The notes below the pieces were generated by a model. The model did no database searches. It worked only from the letters and a program-made list of their open reading frames with translations, and was not told where the DNA came from. Shown piece after piece: positions 62,799-64,000 of a stretch of 64,000 nucleotides of DNA (within the stretch, counting starts at the first letter, position 1; every line of letters starts with the position of its first letter). A program made the translations under genes and the position numbers. The DNA lies in the NCBI RefSeq assembly GCF_000371785.1, contig NZ_AQUI01000002.1, positions 4,327,352-4,391,351 on the forward strand, read 5' to 3'. Source of the DNA: Actinopolyspora halophila DSM 43834. Lineage in GTDB: Bacteria > Actinomycetota > Actinomycetes > Mycobacteriales > Pseudonocardiaceae.

Positions 62799-62839
62799 TC
62801 GGGGTTCTCCGTTCGAGGTCGCGCGAGTGCACCTCGCAC

Positions 62840-62887
62840 GGCGGAATCTCTCGCCTGCTCGTGGGCGGGTACCCGACGTCGAACGGC
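62840..62887 (+). repeat. Structured intergenic repeat, truncated copy F (3' of mrp)
   Basis: It begins GGCGGAATC at 62840, 41 nt after the mrp stop, and aligns with the first half of copy E (GGCGGAA, GCTCGTG-GCGGG, CCCGACGTCG). The second half, which would complete the stems, is missing or diverged. Confidence 0.6.
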
Positions 62888-62912
62888 CCCGAGCCCGGCG
62901 GGTCGGCGGGGA

Positions 62913-63590
62913 TCAGTCGCGAGCGATCGCGAGCAGCCCGCTTCCCGTCGGCAGGGCCACCGGAACGAGACGGGGGTCCGTGTGGATCGCGTGCAACACC
63001 TCGCGCGGCATGCGCGGACTCCCGTCCGCTCCGAAGCGGTCGGGGCCCTGGTCCCGCTCGAACGCCCCGTTGAGGATCAGCGTCCCGCCCGGGCGCAACA
63101 ACGGCGTCGCGAGTTCCAGCAAGGAGGCCGTGCTGGCGCTGCCGACCACGATGTGCACCAGGTCGTAGGTTCCCTCCGCCAGTTTGGGCAACACTCCGGA
63201 GGCCACCTCGGTGATCATGCGCAGCCGGTGGGTCGACATCTCGGCCTCGGCGACGGCGCTGCGCACGGCACGCTGCACCTCCGTGTCCAGCGTGATGCAG
63301 GTCAGTGTGCCTTCCGCGACCATTCCCTCGCACAACGCGAGCGCGGTGGGGGTCGAACCGTCGACCTCGACCACGGACTTCGCCCGGAGCACGGCGGCCA
63401 GGAAGCGCAGCATCGCCTCGGGAGACCCGAAACGCTCGGCGACGCCCCACTCCGCGCCGTGATCGCTGTCGACCAGCTCCACGGGAGCGCGCCCGGAGGT
63501 TCGAGCACGACCTGACACGTCCCCGACGTTGTTCCGGGGGGACGGCGCACCGCCGCCCCTCGGCGCGGGGGAGGAAATTTCGGGTTGCAC
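62913..63590 (-). CDS. O-methyltransferase (Rv1220c-like)
   Basis: A 225-residue SAM-dependent O-methyltransferase of the caffeoyl-CoA type: VVEVDGSTPTALALCEGM replaces the usual motif I, then TLTCITLDTEVQRAV and YDLVHIVVGSAST, and LLRPGGTLILNGAF. Motif I and the metal-binding region are atypical (VDGST instead of VGTxTG), so activity is uncertain. The M. tuberculosis relative Rv1220c is divergent from sigE, which would place sigE just right of this window. GTG 63590 is the start. Confidence 0.82.
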   Translation of the reverse strand: MQPEISSPAPRGGGAPSPRNNVGDVSGRARTSGRAPVELVDSDHGAEWGVAERFGSPEAMLRFLAAVLRAKSVVEVDGSTPTALALCEGMVAEGTLTCITLDTEVQRAVRSAVAEAEMSTHRLRMITEVASGVLPKLAEGTYDLVHIVVGSASTASLLELATPLLRPGGTLILNGAFERDQGPDRFGADGSPRMPREVLHAIHTDPRLVPVALPTGSGLLAIARD

Positions 63591-64000
63591 GGTTGAACAG
63601 GTTATCGTCGAACCGGGGCGGTCCCCGCGAGGTGGGTCACAACGATTTCGAAACGGATCGTGCCACGTCCGAACTTCGGAGTAACGTCGCGGCCACGCTC
63701 CACGATCACCCGGGTCCTCCGCCGGGCGCGTCTTCCACCACTCCTGTCCACGGCGCGGAAACAGCCGTCGAAACGACCCGCTCGTCCCGTGTCGAACCGG
63801 CCCGCGAGGGGTACCTTCGAAGGCGAAACGCCGGAAACGAGCCCGGGGGATTCCGACCGGTCGACCGCGTTTCCCTCCCCGACGGTCCGAGCCTCGGACA
63901 AGTTCTCAGCGGTTTCTCAGAGTTCTATCACGGTCAGCTCACCCGCGAGGGGGACAGTGGAGGCGTCACATCCGGCGGTTCGTGATCCCCTCCCGTGAGG
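63591..64000. other. Intergenic region at the right edge, probable upstream region of sigE
   Basis: No gene with a convincing fold is present in these 410 bases. Several frames are open but rich in Arg, Pro and Ser. By gene order, an extracytoplasmic-function sigma factor gene (sigE) is expected to begin just past base 64,000 on the plus strand. The region contains the direct repeat described at 63903-63921. Confidence 0.5.
63903..63921 (+). promoter_or_regulatory. 8+3+8 direct repeat, MprA-box-like
   Basis: TTCTCAGC, GGT, TTCTCAGA: two near-identical 8-bp subunits separated by three bases, 19 bp in all. This is the architecture described for MprA boxes in mycobacteria, where MprAB directly controls sigE. 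Since sigE is the expected next gene, the site is well placed, but both the regulator and the target are outside the window. Confidence 0.4.

Noticed and set aside
63602-63901. Minus-strand frame of 99 codons at the right edge
   Set aside because: Basic, low-complexity translation and position in the probable sigE upstream region argue against a gene.

Overview
The window comes from a high-GC Gram-positive actinomycete. The evidence is the strong G+C bias, frequent GTG and TTG starts, a WhiB7-type regulator with an AT-hook, the AdnA/AdnB helicase-nuclease pair, and actinobacteria-specific families (DUF2342, DUF3107, DUF3152, DUF4873, TIGR02569). Protein style and gene order suggest Pseudonocardiales or Actinopolysporales, but the genus cannot be fixed from sequence alone. 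I see no rRNA, tRNA, CRISPR array, insertion sequence or prophage.

Layout. Bases 1-41,900 follow, with insertions, the order I know from the Mycobacterium tuberculosis Rv3195-Rv3212 region: DUF2342 protein, UbiB-like kinase, whiB7 with a long attenuated leader, uvrD2, nudC, RCK potassium channel, adnB, adnA, alkyltransferase-like protein, TIGR02569 protein, moeZ, DUF3152 metalloprotease-like protein, TetR regulator, DUF3107, ferritin-like protein, DEAD-box RNA helicase, PQQ-like propeller protein. Insertions include an M16 peptidase pair, a DUF2207 protein, a neutral zinc metallopeptidase, and a divergent diiron oxygenase/TetR pair with its own operator. DNA repair (UvrD2, AdnAB, ATL, a RecB-like nuclease) and redox or antibiotic stress (WhiB7, NudC) dominate this half.

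Bases 42,000-64,000 hold a RecB-like nuclease, a PHP phosphoesterase, small membrane proteins, a Nudix hydrolase, CorA, a CAP protein, a stress 17M-like protein, a CPBP protease and a very large patatin-like protein. The phosphate importer pstSCAB follows with a PHO-box-like array, then a CoA-ester lyase with a degenerate HAD-like partner, Mrp and an O-methyltransferase. The last part resembles the neighbourhood of mycobacterial sigE, which would be expected just past the right edge; a 19-bp direct repeat near 63,903 could be part of its control region.

The most unusual signal is a family of roughly 100-140 nt intergenic repeats (five full copies and one truncated copy). They fold into nested stems with compensatory changes. 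In five of the six copies the element begins 34-41 nt after a stop codon and always in the same orientation as the gene before it. This looks like a dispersed, structured 3'-UTR element that I do not recognise. Other notable items are the complete WhiB7-type promoter, upstream ORF and terminator leader; paired palindromes upstream of mrp; a double operator between the diiron oxygenase and its TetR; and several very small genes (31-72 codons) with strong ribosome binding sites.
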